A DNA stretch of 64,000 nucleotides, taken from NCBI GenBank assembly GCA_965659665.1, contig CBFHWU010000018.1:1-64000 (forward strand). Reading direction: 5' to 3'. The notes beneath the pieces are model-generated. The model was not told where the DNA came from. It was given only the letters and a program-made list of their open reading frames with translations, and ran no database searches. Shown here piece after piece: positions 1 through 9,448 of this stretch. Position numbers and translations under genes: made by a program. This DNA is from CBFHWU01 sp965659665 (GTDB lineage Bacteria > Bacteroidota > Bacteroidia > Flavobacteriales > Flavobacteriaceae). Each line of letters begins with the position of its first letter. The stretch's first letter is position 1.

Positions 1-87
1 CAAAAAATCATATTCTGAAAATATAACTAATATTGAAGCTGAAATAATAATAAAAATTAAGTCAAATACTCTTTTTTTCATTTTCAT
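1..87 (-). CDS. partial membrane or secreted protein, N-terminus only
   Basis: An open frame of 29 codons runs off the left edge of the window. It starts at ATG 87..85 or at the in-frame ATG 81..79. The residues are MKMKKRVFDLIFIIISASIL and onwards: two to four basic residues followed by a strongly hydrophobic stretch. That is the look of a signal anchor or first membrane segment. Too little is visible to name a family. It lies 83 bases downstream of the tRNA gene on the same strand. The start and frame are plausible but the gene is unproven. Confidence 0.4.
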   Translation of the reverse strand, partial: MKMKKRVFDLIFIIISASILVIFSEYDFL

Positions 88-170
88 ATAAATATAATTT
101 AAAAGTCCAATCGAAATTTAATATAATAAAATATTTCCAAAAATAATTAATTATTCTTGGAGATAATTTG

Positions 171-244
171 TGACCCAGGGAGGATTCGAACCCCCAACCC
201 TCAGAGCCGAAATCTGATATTCTATCCAGTTGAACTACTGGGCC
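171..244 (-). tRNA. tRNA-Arg (anticodon UCG)
   Basis: On the minus strand the 74 bases fold as a cloverleaf. The acceptor stem GGCCCAG pairs with CTGGGTC with one G-U pair, followed by discriminator A. The anticodon stem is TCAGA/TCTGA with loop TTTCGGC, giving anticodon TCG, which reads CGA. The T arm has the standard GGTTCGAATCC core. The 3' CCA is not encoded, since the next bases are CAA. A clear Bacteroidetes promoter lies just upstream. Confidence 0.95.
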
Positions 245-258
245 ATTTTATGAGTGTG

Positions 259-288
259 CAAATGTAAGTGTTGTAACCTGTTTCACAA
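259..288 (-). promoter_or_regulatory. Bacteroidetes-type promoter of tRNA-Arg
   Basis: The minus strand carries TTG (288..286), 19 bases, then TACATTTG (266..259). This fits the -33 TTG / -7 TAnnTTTG pattern known for the Bacteroidetes primary sigma factor. The predicted transcript would begin a few bases before the mature tRNA 5' end at 244. Confidence 0.7.
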
Positions 289-294
289 AGAGGA

Positions 295-744
295 TCACAC
301 TAATTTTGATTTTACTATTGTTGATATCGTTTTACCATCGGCTTTTCCCGCTAGTTGTTTTGTAGCCATTCCCATAACTTTGCCCATATCTTTCATTCCT
401 GTAGCCCCAGTTTGAGTAATGATCCCCATTACTATCTTTTCTATCTCCGCTTCATCCAGTTGTTGAGGCAGAAAAGCAGCAATAACCTCTATTTGTGCCT
501 CCTCGGGCTCGGCCAAGTCCTCTCGACCTTGATCTCTAAAAATACGTGCGCTGTCTTTTCTTTGTTTGACCAACTTTTGGAGCAGTTTAATTTCTTCTTC
601 CTCGGTCAAATTAGCTTTTTCGCCTGACTGTGTTTGATGTATCAGTACAGCAGATTTGATCGCTCGTAAAGATTCTAAGGCAACCTTATTTTTGGTTTTC
701 ATGGCCTCTTTTAATTGGATTGTAATTTTTTGTTGTAAGTTCAT
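295..744 (-). CDS. GatB/YqeY domain protein
   Basis: A 149-residue protein matching the usual length of the stand-alone YqeY family, which resembles the C-terminal tRNA-handling domain of the GatB amidotransferase subunit. The N-terminal helix contains LQQKITIQLKEAMKTKNKVA, followed by LRAIKSAV and a glycine-rich C-terminal segment (TGATGMKDMGKVMGMATKQL), all typical of the family. The family is soluble; its exact cellular role is not settled. It is the last gene of the dcw run, nine bases after ftsZ, so it is probably transcribed with cell division genes. Confidence in the family is high, in the function low. Confidence 0.9.
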   Translation of the reverse strand: MNLQQKITIQLKEAMKTKNKVALESLRAIKSAVLIHQTQSGEKANLTEEEEIKLLQKLVKQRKDSARIFRDQGREDLAEPEEAQIEVIAAFLPQQLDEAEIEKIVMGIITQTGATGMKDMGKVMGMATKQLAGKADGKTISTIVKSKLV

Positions 745-753
745 ATTCTTGAA

Positions 754-2505
754 TTAATCGACATTATCGTGTAAAAAAGAATTATTAGTGCGTAATCTAA
801 GATTATCTTTATCGTCATTTCCAACAGAAGTGCGAGAAGCTTTATTTTGGTCTTCGATTCCTTCATTTAAATCGACTCCTGATCGCTTAAATGCAGGCTC
901 TCGCTCCAAATCTTCTACACGACTCGAATGATAAAATTTATAATTAAACTCCTTTAGTTTTTTTCGTCTTTCTTCCGAGCGTTTAGCTAATCCCTGTGAA
1001 ATTGTACTGTTGATAGGATTTATCTCTTCTTCCAAAACATTGTCCTTAGTTTTGGTTTCCGCAGCAGGTTGATCTTCTTGCATATAGTCTTCTAAACTAT
1101 AGCGTTTAATTTCGCTGTGGTCTTCAGGTGGTGTTTCATTGCGCTTTACTTCTGTTTCTATTTCTGCCTGATCATCCAAATGAAATAGGACTTTATCTTG
1201 TTTGGGTTTTGAAGGAGCGGAAGTTGTTAAGGGGTGATCAAATGGTGTTTTTTGTTCTTTGTTAGGCTGAACAACCTCAGCGTCGACCACATCAATATTA
1301 TAAATTGCATCAGGGATCTCATGGATTTTAAACTTCTGTTGGTCAACCGCAACAATTTCAAAATTTACATCACAATCATGTAAGTCTTTTGAGGGGTTAC
1401 TTAAACTTTTCGTGGGTTCTTCAAACAATGGAATCTGACCTGCTTTTAAGGAATGTACAACAGGTTGTTCATCTCCTAAACTGTGAATGATTTTTTTAGG
1501 ATCAGCATGTACAATTTCTTGTTGCTGTTTGGCATCAAAACCCGTAGCAATTACAGTGACGGAAATAGCGTCTTCCAGTGCCATATCTTCACCAACTCCC
1601 ATAATAATATTAGCACTGTGACCCGCTTCTTGCTGAATATGCTCATTGATGGAACCGATTTCATCTAAGGTAACTTCCACAACGCCTGAAACAATAAGAA
1701 GCAAAACATTTTTGGCGCCAAATATTTTATTGTCATTGAGTAAGGGAGAGTCAATGGCTTGAGCAATAGCCACAACTGCTCTGTTCGATCCTGAAGCATG
1801 AGCAGAACCCATAATGGCTGTTCCACTATTAGAAAGTACTGTTTTGGCATCACGTAAATCAATGTTTTGAGTGTAGTGATGGGTAATTACTTCAGCAATT
1901 CCTCTCGACGCATTAGCCAATACTTCATCCGCTTTTGCAAATCCTTGCTTGAATCCTAAATCTCCATATACTTCACGAAGTTTGTTGTTGTTTATCACAA
2001 TAAGGGAGTCCACGTGTTTGCGTAATTTTTCCAGTCCTTCTTGTGCTTGTTCATTTCGCATTTTCCCTTCAAATTGAAAAGGGATAGTTACAATTCCAAC
2101 GGTTAAAATATCCATATCCTGTGCCATTTTCGCGATTACAGGAGCAGCACCAGTGCCTGTACCACCCCCCATACCAGCGGTTATAAACACCATTTTGGTA
2201 TTGACCGACAACATCGAGTTAATATCGTCAAAACTCTCCAATGCAGATTGTTCGCCAACTTCGGGGTTTGCCCCTGCTCCTAGACCTTCAGTGAGGGAAA
2301 CGCCTAATTGAATTTTATTGGGGACCGAGCTATTTTCTAATGCTTGAGCATCAGTATTACAAACGACGAAATCTACTCCGTTTATTCCTTGTTTGTACAT
2401 ATAGTTAATGGCATTGCTACCGCCGCCGCCTACCCCAATTACCTTTATCACATTGCTTTGGTTTTTGGGAAGATCAAATGAAATGTTATTAAAACCTGAT
2501 TCCAT
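754..2505 (-). CDS. ftsZ: cell division protein FtsZ
   Basis: Tubulin-like GTPase that polymerises at midcell to form the Z ring. The N-terminal nucleotide domain has GGGGSNA near residue 27 and the tubulin signature GGGTGTG at about 113-119. The T7 catalytic loop reads NIDLRD. The globular part ends near residue 325. It is followed by a long charged, low-complexity linker, which makes the protein 583 residues, much longer than the roughly 380 of E. coli but usual in Bacteroidetes. The C-terminal peptide ends NNSFLHDNVD, the likely FtsA-docking tail. It follows ftsA by 23 bases in the dcw operon. Confidence 0.98.
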   Translation of the reverse strand: MESGFNNISFDLPKNQSNVIKVIGVGGGGSNAINYMYKQGINGVDFVVCNTDAQALENSSVPNKIQLGVSLTEGLGAGANPEVGEQSALESFDDINSMLSVNTKMVFITAGMGGGTGTGAAPVIAKMAQDMDILTVGIVTIPFQFEGKMRNEQAQEGLEKLRKHVDSLIVINNNKLREVYGDLGFKQGFAKADEVLANASRGIAEVITHHYTQNIDLRDAKTVLSNSGTAIMGSAHASGSNRAVVAIAQAIDSPLLNDNKIFGAKNVLLLIVSGVVEVTLDEIGSINEHIQQEAGHSANIIMGVGEDMALEDAISVTVIATGFDAKQQQEIVHADPKKIIHSLGDEQPVVHSLKAGQIPLFEEPTKSLSNPSKDLHDCDVNFEIVAVDQQKFKIHEIPDAIYNIDVVDAEVVQPNKEQKTPFDHPLTTSAPSKPKQDKVLFHLDDQAEIETEVKRNETPPEDHSEIKRYSLEDYMQEDQPAAETKTKDNVLEEEINPINSTISQGLAKRSEERRKKLKEFNYKFYHSSRVEDLEREPAFKRSGVDLNEGIEDQNKASRTSVGNDDKDNLRLRTNNSFLHDNVD

Positions 2506-2528
2506 ATTTTTTTGTTTTCTTAGTGTAG

Positions 2529-3830
2529 TTATTCTGCGTTATCTAAAAACTCTTTTATCGTATCCGTAAAACGATCAAAGATCGATTTACGCCGTTGAGG
2601 AACTATCTCTTGTTGTTCATTATTATGTTCAATAGGGGTTTGTTCATCTGTTTGTTGTGGGGCAAATCCACCTTGCGCATTGGCTTTCATGGTAAGTCCA
2701 ACTGCAGTTGCATACATAGGACTTGCTATTTCGGTTTGTGTATCTCCTGCCAAATGTTCATTCGGATGCCCTATTCTGGTATCCATCCCTGTAATATATT
2801 CCACTAATTGTTTCAGATGTTTGAGCTGACTTCCTCCCCCCGTAAGAACAATCCCTGCAATTAATTTTTTCTTTTGTTCCTCGTGCCCGTAATTTTTAAT
2901 CTCGGCATATACTTGCTCCACGATTTCGGTTACTCTAGCATGGATAATTTTAGATAAATTTTTGAGCGTTATTTCTTTAGGATCTCGTCCTCTGAGACCT
3001 GGAATAGAAACTATTTCATTATCTCTATTTTCGCCAGGCCATGCCGAACCAAACTTAGTTTTGAGTAATTCTGCTTGCTTTTCAATAATAGAGCAGCCCT
3101 CTTTGATATCTTCCGTTATGACATTTCCTCCAAAAGGAATGACTGCCGTATGGCGAATAATTCCATCTTTAAAAATGGCTAAATCAGTTGTTCCGCCTCC
3201 AATATCAATAAGAGCAACACCAGCTTCTTTTTCTTCTTGGCTAAGAACAGCCTCTGAAGATGCTAGGGGCTCAAGTGTAATTCCACCAAACTCCATTCCT
3301 GCTGTTTTAACACAACGTGCAATATTTCGAATAGATGATACTTGCCCAACAACCACATGAAAATTTGCTTCTAATCGTCCACCATACATTCCCACAGGTT
3401 CTTTTATTTCAGCCTGACCGTCCACCTTAAATTCTTGAGGTAAAACATGGATAATTTCTTCTCCAGGAAGCATCACTAATTTATAAACCTGATTGACTAG
3501 TTCCTCAATATCAGACTCACTGATGACCGCATCTGGTTTGGCACGTGTAATGTAATCACTGTGCTGCAAACTACGAATATGCTGACCTGCAATTCCTACT
3601 ACGACTTCATTAATTTGATGTCCTGATGACGTTTGTGCTTCATTTACGGCTGACTGAATGGATTGAATAGTTTGGGTAATATTATTCACTACTCCACGAT
3701 GTACCCCGAGACTTTTGGACTTGCCTATACCCATGATTGCAAGTTTACCATATTCATTTTCGTGACCTACCATGGCCACAATTTTGGTCGTTCCAATATC
3801 TAATCCAACAGAAATTCTTTGTTCTTCCAT
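2529..3830 (-). CDS. ftsA: cell division protein FtsA
   Basis: Actin-fold ATPase that tethers FtsZ to the inner membrane. The phosphate-1 motif is GLDIGTTK close to the N-terminus and the second ATP motif is ALIDIGGGTTD. The extreme C-terminus (SIFDRFTDTIKEFLDNAE) is a short amphipathic helix suited to membrane attachment. I place the start at ATG 3830 (MEEQRISVGLDIG), two bases after the ftsQ stop. The frame is open six codons further, to 3848, but that extension lies inside ftsQ and is not typical of the family. The residues 375-420 Gln-rich stretch is probably a linker. Confidence 0.96.
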   Translation of the reverse strand: MEEQRISVGLDIGTTKIVAMVGHENEYGKLAIMGIGKSKSLGVHRGVVNNITQTIQSIQSAVNEAQTSSGHQINEVVVGIAGQHIRSLQHSDYITRAKPDAVISESDIEELVNQVYKLVMLPGEEIIHVLPQEFKVDGQAEIKEPVGMYGGRLEANFHVVVGQVSSIRNIARCVKTAGMEFGGITLEPLASSEAVLSQEEKEAGVALIDIGGGTTDLAIFKDGIIRHTAVIPFGGNVITEDIKEGCSIIEKQAELLKTKFGSAWPGENRDNEIVSIPGLRGRDPKEITLKNLSKIIHARVTEIVEQVYAEIKNYGHEEQKKKLIAGIVLTGGGSQLKHLKQLVEYITGMDTRIGHPNEHLAGDTQTEIASPMYATAVGLTMKANAQGGFAPQQTDEQTPIEHNNEQQEIVPQRRKSIFDRFTDTIKEFLDNAE

Positions 3831-3832
3831 AG

Positions 3833-4543
3833 CTATTTTGTTGTACACACTACTTGATTTTCAAATGCCAAGCGTATGTGGGTGTAATTTGACAATCTAT
3901 TTGCTTCCTTTGCTTGTAGGTAAAAAGCTTTATAGTTCATTATTTTTTTAGTTATCTGGAGTGTATCTCCTAATACAATGTCATAATTGTGATCTCGTGT
4001 TTCCAAAACAATCCCCTGTTTTGAATACGAAATACCTGTAATATGATATGCCATAAAATTATCCTTATTGATTTGGTTAATTAAATGTGTTAGTTCTTGT
4101 TGTTGTTCTTTTGAAACTTTACCTGTAATTACAGGAACTCGTGCCGAATAATCTGGAGATAAAGGAAATGCATTTCCCTTTGCATCCAAATAAAATGTCG
4201 GTTCATCCATTACGCGGGCAATAGGTTGCTTAGGTAGTACATTAACCCCTAATGTACCATCTATCATTAAATATGTTTCAACATTTTCGATCAAGTTGTT
4301 TTGCTCAAAAAGACGTTCAAGCACTTTCAAATTTACGTTACTTTTCGATGCAATTAAGCTATCTTCAAGAGCAAGTGTTAACAATTTATTAACGGAATCA
4401 CGGCTAATGAGTGCGGCTCTTTCAGGATCAATCACGATCTCAATATTAGCCATCAAACGTCTTTGGTTGTTCTGTTTTCCTAGTATCGCTAAGCCCGAAA
4501 CGAGGATTAACACCAAACTAATTTTTAAAATATTAGGCCACAT
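3833..4543 (-). CDS. ftsQ: cell division protein FtsQ
   Basis: A 236-residue bitopic division protein. One membrane segment lies at about residues 6-22 (LKISLVLILVSGLAIL), followed by a periplasmic region consistent with a POTRA domain and a beta-rich domain (ARVMDEPTFYLDAKGNAFPL is the recognisable FtsQ stretch). It links early Z-ring proteins to the septal synthase FtsW/FtsI. The gene overlaps the end of murC by 11 bases and sits directly before ftsA, the usual dcw order. FtsQ diverges strongly in sequence, so the call rests on both motif and position. Confidence 0.9.
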   Translation of the reverse strand: MWPNILKISLVLILVSGLAILGKQNNQRRLMANIEIVIDPERAALISRDSVNKLLTLALEDSLIASKSNVNLKVLERLFEQNNLIENVETYLMIDGTLGVNVLPKQPIARVMDEPTFYLDAKGNAFPLSPDYSARVPVITGKVSKEQQQELTHLINQINKDNFMAYHITGISYSKQGIVLETRDHNYDIVLGDTLQITKKIMNYKAFYLQAKEANRLSNYTHIRLAFENQVVCTTK

Positions 4544-5888
4544 TAGTTGATTTTTTTAAATATTCAACAATAGGATTTACCTCCATAGCAATATCACCCG
4601 CTCCCATAATCACTACCACATTAGCTTGACTATTATGAATTAAAAAAGGTAATTCAGGTTTAGAAACAGTCATTACATTGTTTAATGTCATTTTTTTTGA
4701 GATAGAATCTGAAGTAACTCCCGAAATGGGGAGTTCTCGAGCAGGATAAATATCCAATAAAATCACTTCATCAAAATCAGAAAGACTCATGGCAAAATCG
4801 TCACAAAAGTCTTGTGTTCTTGAAAATAAATGAGGTTGAAATACCGCCAAAATGGCGGCTTCTGGATAAAAACTTCGGACAGCTTGATGCATAGCTCGAA
4901 TTTCAGTGGGGTGATGAGCGTAATCGTCAATGACTACTTTGGGTACTTCCAGACGCTTACTAAATCGTCTATCTACTCCCTCAAATGTGAGTAACGCATC
5001 TCTTAAGTGAGTTTTGTTACACCCTATTTTGAGTGCTATAGCTAGAGCTGCAACAGTATTCATCAGATTATGATGACCAGGAAGCGAGCAATGTAGGTCT
5101 AACATCTCAAGGTCTGTAGTGTGCAAATCAAAGGTGTATACTCCTTGATCAACACGAATGTTTGAAACCCGAATAGCTGTTTCTTTACTCATCCCAAAAT
5201 ATTGACCATTTAGTGGTATTTGCTCTCTGATGAAAGCATTATTAGGAGAAGGTAGTTTTTTAATAAATTCCTCAAAGCTCATTTTCAAAGACTCATAATT
5301 GCCATAAATATCGAGATGGTCTGCATCCATACTTGTCACACATGCCAAATCGGGTTGTAATTGTAAAAATGAGCGATCAAATTCGTCTGCTTCAACAACA
5401 AGCACCTCATTTCCCTCCATCAAAACATTACTTTTTAGATTGGTAGAAACTCCCCCTAAAAAGGCAGTTATTTTTTTTCCACTTTGTTGTAAAAGATGCG
5501 TTAATATTGCAGTAGTCGTTGTTTTTCCATGTGTTCCAGCAACCGCAACACAAAACATTTGACGACTGAGTTCCCCTAAAACCGCTGCACGTTTCATGAT
5601 AATATAATCCCCAGACTCATAAAATAAACGTTCTTTGGCGTTTTTGGGAATAGCAGGAGTAAACACAACCAAAGTCTTATCTGGTTTTTTAAAAGAGTCT
5701 GGAATGTGATATGGGTCGTCTTGAAAATGAATTTGAGCACCTTTTTCAACCAAGGATGATGTGATGAGGGAGGGTTGTCGATCATAACCCGCTACCCTGT
5801 AACCATTTTTTAGGAAATAAAAGGCTAACCCCGACATCCCAATCCCTCCGATGCCTAAAAAATAGATCTGTGAAATTGAATCTTTCAT
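4533..5888 (-). CDS. murC: UDP-N-acetylmuramate--L-alanine ligase
   Basis: Adds L-alanine to UDP-MurNAc, the first peptide-stem step of cytoplasmic peptidoglycan precursor synthesis. The N-terminal Rossmann domain begins IYFLGIGGIGMSGLA, diagnostic for MurC. The ATP loop AGTHGKTTTT is near residue 117, and the C-terminal ligase domain has DDYAHHPTEI. The 451 residues match the family. The start overlaps the murG stop by four bases (ATGA), which supports translational coupling. Confidence 0.97.
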   Translation of the reverse strand: MKDSISQIYFLGIGGIGMSGLAFYFLKNGYRVAGYDRQPSLITSSLVEKGAQIHFQDDPYHIPDSFKKPDKTLVVFTPAIPKNAKERLFYESGDYIIMKRAAVLGELSRQMFCVAVAGTHGKTTTTAILTHLLQQSGKKITAFLGGVSTNLKSNVLMEGNEVLVVEADEFDRSFLQLQPDLACVTSMDADHLDIYGNYESLKMSFEEFIKKLPSPNNAFIREQIPLNGQYFGMSKETAIRVSNIRVDQGVYTFDLHTTDLEMLDLHCSLPGHHNLMNTVAALAIALKIGCNKTHLRDALLTFEGVDRRFSKRLEVPKVVIDDYAHHPTEIRAMHQAVRSFYPEAAILAVFQPHLFSRTQDFCDDFAMSLSDFDEVILLDIYPARELPISGVTSDSISKKMTLNNVMTVSKPELPFLIHNSQANVVVIMGAGDIAMEVNPIVEYLKKSTNVA

Positions 5889-6970
5889 TTGAGTAGAGAT
5901 TGAACTTCGTTAATGATTGCATCAGTGGCTTTTGGTTTTGCAAGCTTTTTTATGTGTCTTCCCAATGTTTCTCTTCGTTTATCATCTGTAATAAGGGATT
6001 GAAACAAAGGCATAAAATGTTGCAATTGACTTTCAGCAAGTATTTCTGCTCCTTTTTGACTCACTACCCACTGGGCATTTTTAGTTTGATGATCCTCGGC
6101 TACATTGGGGGATGGAATAAATAAAACCGCTTTTCCAACTATACAGAGTTCTGAAATAGCAATTGCGCCAGAACGAGATATGATTAGATCTGCTATCCTA
6201 TATGCTTTTGGCATATCATCAAGAAAAGCTACTACTTTAATGTTTTGATTTTGATAACGTTCATACTCAGATTCGTATAATTTTCCACATTGCCAAAGTA
6301 TTTGGGTGTTGTAGGATAATATTACTTTTAGATGTTTTTCAATAAGTTGATTGATTCGTTTAGCTCCCAAGCTTCCCCCCAAAATCAATACGGTTTTTTT
6401 GTGTTGAGATAATCCAAAAGATTGATAGGTACTGTCTGTGGGTGGAGATAGAGCGATCAATTCCGTTCGAATTGGATTTCCTGTAATGACAAGCTTATGT
6501 TTTGAAAAATAACGCTCTAACCCATTATGAGAGACACATATTCGATTTACTTTTTGACCAAGGATTCGGTTGGTGATGCCTGGATAGGCATTTTGTTCTT
6601 GAATGAGAGTAGGTATTCCTAAATGAGTAGCCATATATAACAAAGGACCACTAGCAAAACCTCCTGTGCCGATAACAATATGGGGTTTAAATTTTTTTAA
6701 AATCCAAAATGATGTCCATAGGCTAGTGATTAACTTAAAGGGAAAAATAAGGTTTTTAAGGGACAGCTTTCTACTAAATCCCGTAATCCACAATCCTTTG
6801 ATTAAAAACCCAGCCTCAGGGATTTTTTCCATTTCCATACGACCTTTCGCCCCAACATACAACAGCTGAGCACCGGGAGATAATTCATGTAAAGCTTTTC
6901 CTATCGCAATTGCGGGAAATATATGGCCTCCAGTGCCTCCTCCTGATATGATATATTTATACGGTTTCAC
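5885..6970 (-). CDS. murG: UDP-GlcNAc:lipid I N-acetylglucosaminyltransferase
   Basis: GT28-family enzyme that converts lipid I to lipid II on the cytoplasmic face of the membrane. The N-terminus ISGGGTGGHIFPA is the MurG glycine loop. Further signatures are GTGGFASGP, LIQEQNAYPG, and the C-terminal donor-binding region ISRSGAIAISEL. At 361 residues it has normal length. It overlaps ftsW by 14 bases and murC by 4 bases. The order ftsW-murG-murC is standard dcw. Confidence 0.97.
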   Translation of the reverse strand: MKPYKYIISGGGTGGHIFPAIAIGKALHELSPGAQLLYVGAKGRMEMEKIPEAGFLIKGLWITGFSRKLSLKNLIFPFKLITSLWTSFWILKKFKPHIVIGTGGFASGPLLYMATHLGIPTLIQEQNAYPGITNRILGQKVNRICVSHNGLERYFSKHKLVITGNPIRTELIALSPPTDSTYQSFGLSQHKKTVLILGGSLGAKRINQLIEKHLKVILSYNTQILWQCGKLYESEYERYQNQNIKVVAFLDDMPKAYRIADLIISRSGAIAISELCIVGKAVLFIPSPNVAEDHQTKNAQWVVSQKGAEILAESQLQHFMPLFQSLITDDKRRETLGRHIKKLAKPKATDAIINEVQSLLK

Positions 6971-8144
6971 TTAAAACAGCTATAGGGTTTTCTTCGGTTT
7001 TTTCACTGCTGACCTCGCGATTAGCCGTCACACTTAACACAATTCCGAGCGCTAAAAATGTCATCCACATTGATGTTCCTCCACTACTGATTAGAGGTAG
7101 AGGTTGACCTGTAACTGGAAAAATAGCTACCGCTACGCCCATATTAATGAAGGCTTGCATAATTACTGGAAAGCCGACACCAAGGATAAGGAGTTGTCCA
7201 AAAAATGATTTTTGCTTGTAGGCAGAAATAAAAATACGAAACAATAGAAGCAAATACACAAATAGCAAAGAGAGAGAGCCTAATAATCCATACTCCTCCG
7301 CTATGATAGCAAAAATAAAATCTGAAGTGCTCTGAGGCAAAAGATTTTTCATTACACTTTTTCCAGCTCCATTCCCCACTATGCCTCCAGTGGCGATTGC
7401 CGTTTTGGCTCGTTCTATTTGATAATCTGTATTGGAATTTCCCTCCCCAACAAAGCTTTCAATTCGACTCGTCCAGGTATCAACGCGATTAGGTAAAAGA
7501 TCAGGAAAGCTCTTGGAAATCAAAACAAACAGGACTAAAAAAACAATTCCAACACTTACCATGAACAGTAAGTATTTTAAAGGATATCCTCCTAAAAATA
7601 AAAGCATAAATACAAAGACAAAAAGTAAAGCAGCCGTAGAAAGATTTGAGGGTAATATCAATATTAAAACAAGAGAGACTGGAATCCAAAAAGGGACAAT
7701 ACTTTCAATAAATCTAATTGTTGAATCCTTTTTGGAGGCCAAATAACGAGCTGTATAAACCATTAAAACGACTATCGCCAAAGTAGAGGTTTGAAATGAA
7801 ACTCCTAACAATGGGATGTTTATCCATCGACTTGCGTTTGCTCCATCAATGGTGTTCCCTTGTAAAGAGGTATAAAGCAACAAAACGATAACAATTGGCA
7901 GTCCGATCATTGATAAGCCAGCAAAGTATCGAAATGGAACACGGTGAACGGCGTACATAATCACGACACCAATACATACAATAAAGGTGTGTTTAAATAG
8001 ATGGGTAACAACCGATCCTGTTCCAACGACATACACCAAGTTTGAACTTGCGCTATAAACAGGCAAAAATGAAAATAACGATAAGAGGATAACCAATCCC
8101 CAGATGGCTTTATCGCCTTGTATATATCGTTCTAACTTTCCCAT
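6957..8144 (-). CDS. ftsW: SEDS glycosyltransferase FtsW
   Basis: A 395-residue polytopic membrane protein of the SEDS family with about ten hydrophobic segments. It polymerises lipid II at the septum together with the transpeptidase FtsI. Near the C-terminus it carries the SEDS signature FPVTGQPLPLISSGGTSM, and an extracytoplasmic loop holds the ISRW-like NASRWINIP segment. It shares its first base with the last base of murD. Position between murD and murG distinguishes it from the rod-shape paralogue RodA. Confidence 0.95.
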   Translation of the reverse strand: MGKLERYIQGDKAIWGLVILLSLFSFLPVYSASSNLVYVVGTGSVVTHLFKHTFIVCIGVVIMYAVHRVPFRYFAGLSMIGLPIVIVLLLYTSLQGNTIDGANASRWINIPLLGVSFQTSTLAIVVLMVYTARYLASKKDSTIRFIESIVPFWIPVSLVLILILPSNLSTAALLFVFVFMLLFLGGYPLKYLLFMVSVGIVFLVLFVLISKSFPDLLPNRVDTWTSRIESFVGEGNSNTDYQIERAKTAIATGGIVGNGAGKSVMKNLLPQSTSDFIFAIIAEEYGLLGSLSLLFVYLLLLFRIFISAYKQKSFFGQLLILGVGFPVIMQAFINMGVAVAIFPVTGQPLPLISSGGTSMWMTFLALGIVLSVTANREVSSEKTEENPIAVLSETV

Positions 8145-9448
8145 TACAATTGTCTTACAGCAGCTTTAAATTGATTTCCACGATCTTCATAATTCTTAAA
8201 TAAATCAAAACTCGCACATGCAGGGGATAACAAAACGGCATCCCCTTCCGAGGTCATTTTATAAGCTTGCTGAACAGCAGAGGTCATGGTTTGTGTTTCT
8301 ATAAGTACATCAACAACTGGTGCAAACATGTCAATGATTTTTGCGTTTTCAATACCCAAACAAATGACCGCTTTAACCTTTTCTCTCACTAGTGGAAGTA
8401 AAGAAGTATAATCATTCCCTTTATCTTGTCCTCCAACAATCCAAACGGTAGATTTTGACATACTGTCCAGTGCATAGTAGGTAGCGTTTACATTTGTTGC
8501 TTTTGAATCATTGATGTAGTCCACTTTTAAGATCCTTAACACTTGCTCTAGACGGTGAGGTGCTCCATGAAACGTTTGTAAACTTTGTTTAATAGTTTCT
8601 TTACGGATATTAATAAGTTGCGCAACTGTTGCAGCAGCCATAGCATTTTTAGCATTATGCTTTCCGATTAATGAGGTTGTAATAGTTGCAATCATATCTT
8701 GATTATTTAGTTCGATAATATTATTATTAACCGCTTGGCGTATAGCGATAAGCTTAGACCTGGGTTGATGCTTTTTTATGTTTTCAAGAACAACATGATC
8801 CTTATCATCATAAATGAAAAAATCTTTTGGTGTTTGATTCTTCGCTAGCTTAAATTTGGTGTCGTAATACTTTTGATAAGAACCGTTGTAGCGATCTAAA
8901 TGATCCGGGGTTAAATTAGTAAGTACAGCAAAATGAGGGTGGAATTGGTCGATGTCTTCCAGCTGAAAACTACTTATTTCAATAACAAAATAATCTGGGG
9001 TTTTTTGGGCTACCGATTTGGCAAAACTAGTTCCAATATTGCCTGTCAGTTCGACATTTTTTCCTGCTGATTTTAAAATGTGATACAACAACATTGCTGT
9101 AGTTGTTTTTCCATTACTTCCCGTAATTCCAATAAGGGTGGCACTGGTGTATCTTGAAGCAAATTCGATTTCTGAAACAATCGTTAATTGTTTTGATTTA
9201 ATCTCTTGCATCAGTGAAATAGATGGTGATATTCCTGGGCTTTTTACAATGATATCAGCATCGAAAATTTTATCTCTCGAGTGCTGACCAGATTCCCATT
9301 CAACATTTAATTCTTTCAACGTATTTTGAAAAGGAATAGATATAGGATACGCGTCAGAAACAAAAACATCATAGCCATGACGCAAGGCGAGTATTGCTGC
9401 TCCAATTCCGCTTTCTCCTGCCCCCAATACCACAAGACGCTTTGTCAT
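8144..9448 (-). CDS. murD: UDP-N-acetylmuramoylalanine--D-glutamate ligase
   Basis: Adds D-glutamate to UDP-MurNAc-L-Ala. The N-terminal domain begins RLVVLGAGESGIGAA, the MurD Rossmann pattern. The ATP loop is GITGSNGKTTTAM near residue 111, and the C-terminal domain has YINDSKATNVNATYYAL. The end LLSPACASFDLFKNYEDRG is the conserved MurD C-terminus. Its 434 residues are normal. It begins one base after the mraY stop codon. Confidence 0.97.
   Translation of the reverse strand: MTKRLVVLGAGESGIGAAILALRHGYDVFVSDAYPISIPFQNTLKELNVEWESGQHSRDKIFDADIIVKSPGISPSISLMQEIKSKQLTIVSEIEFASRYTSATLIGITGSNGKTTTAMLLYHILKSAGKNVELTGNIGTSFAKSVAQKTPDYFVIEISSFQLEDIDQFHPHFAVLTNLTPDHLDRYNGSYQKYYDTKFKLAKNQTPKDFFIYDDKDHVVLENIKKHQPRSKLIAIRQAVNNNIIELNNQDMIATITTSLIGKHNAKNAMAAATVAQLINIRKETIKQSLQTFHGAPHRLEQVLRILKVDYINDSKATNVNATYYALDSMSKSTVWIVGGQDKGNDYTSLLPLVREKVKAVICLGIENAKIIDMFAPVVDVLIETQTMTSAVQQAYKMTSEGDAVLLSPACASFDLFKNYEDRGNQFKAAVRQL

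Noticed and set aside
1..87. Partial frame as a polysaccharide sugar transferase (KRxFDLI-like start)
   Set aside because: Only 29 residues are visible and the resemblance is limited to a short basic-hydrophobic start; no function assigned.
2962..3360. 132-codon plus-strand frame inside ftsA
   Set aside because: It lies entirely opposite a well-conserved gene and has no recognisable motif; it is the usual antisense shadow of that frame.
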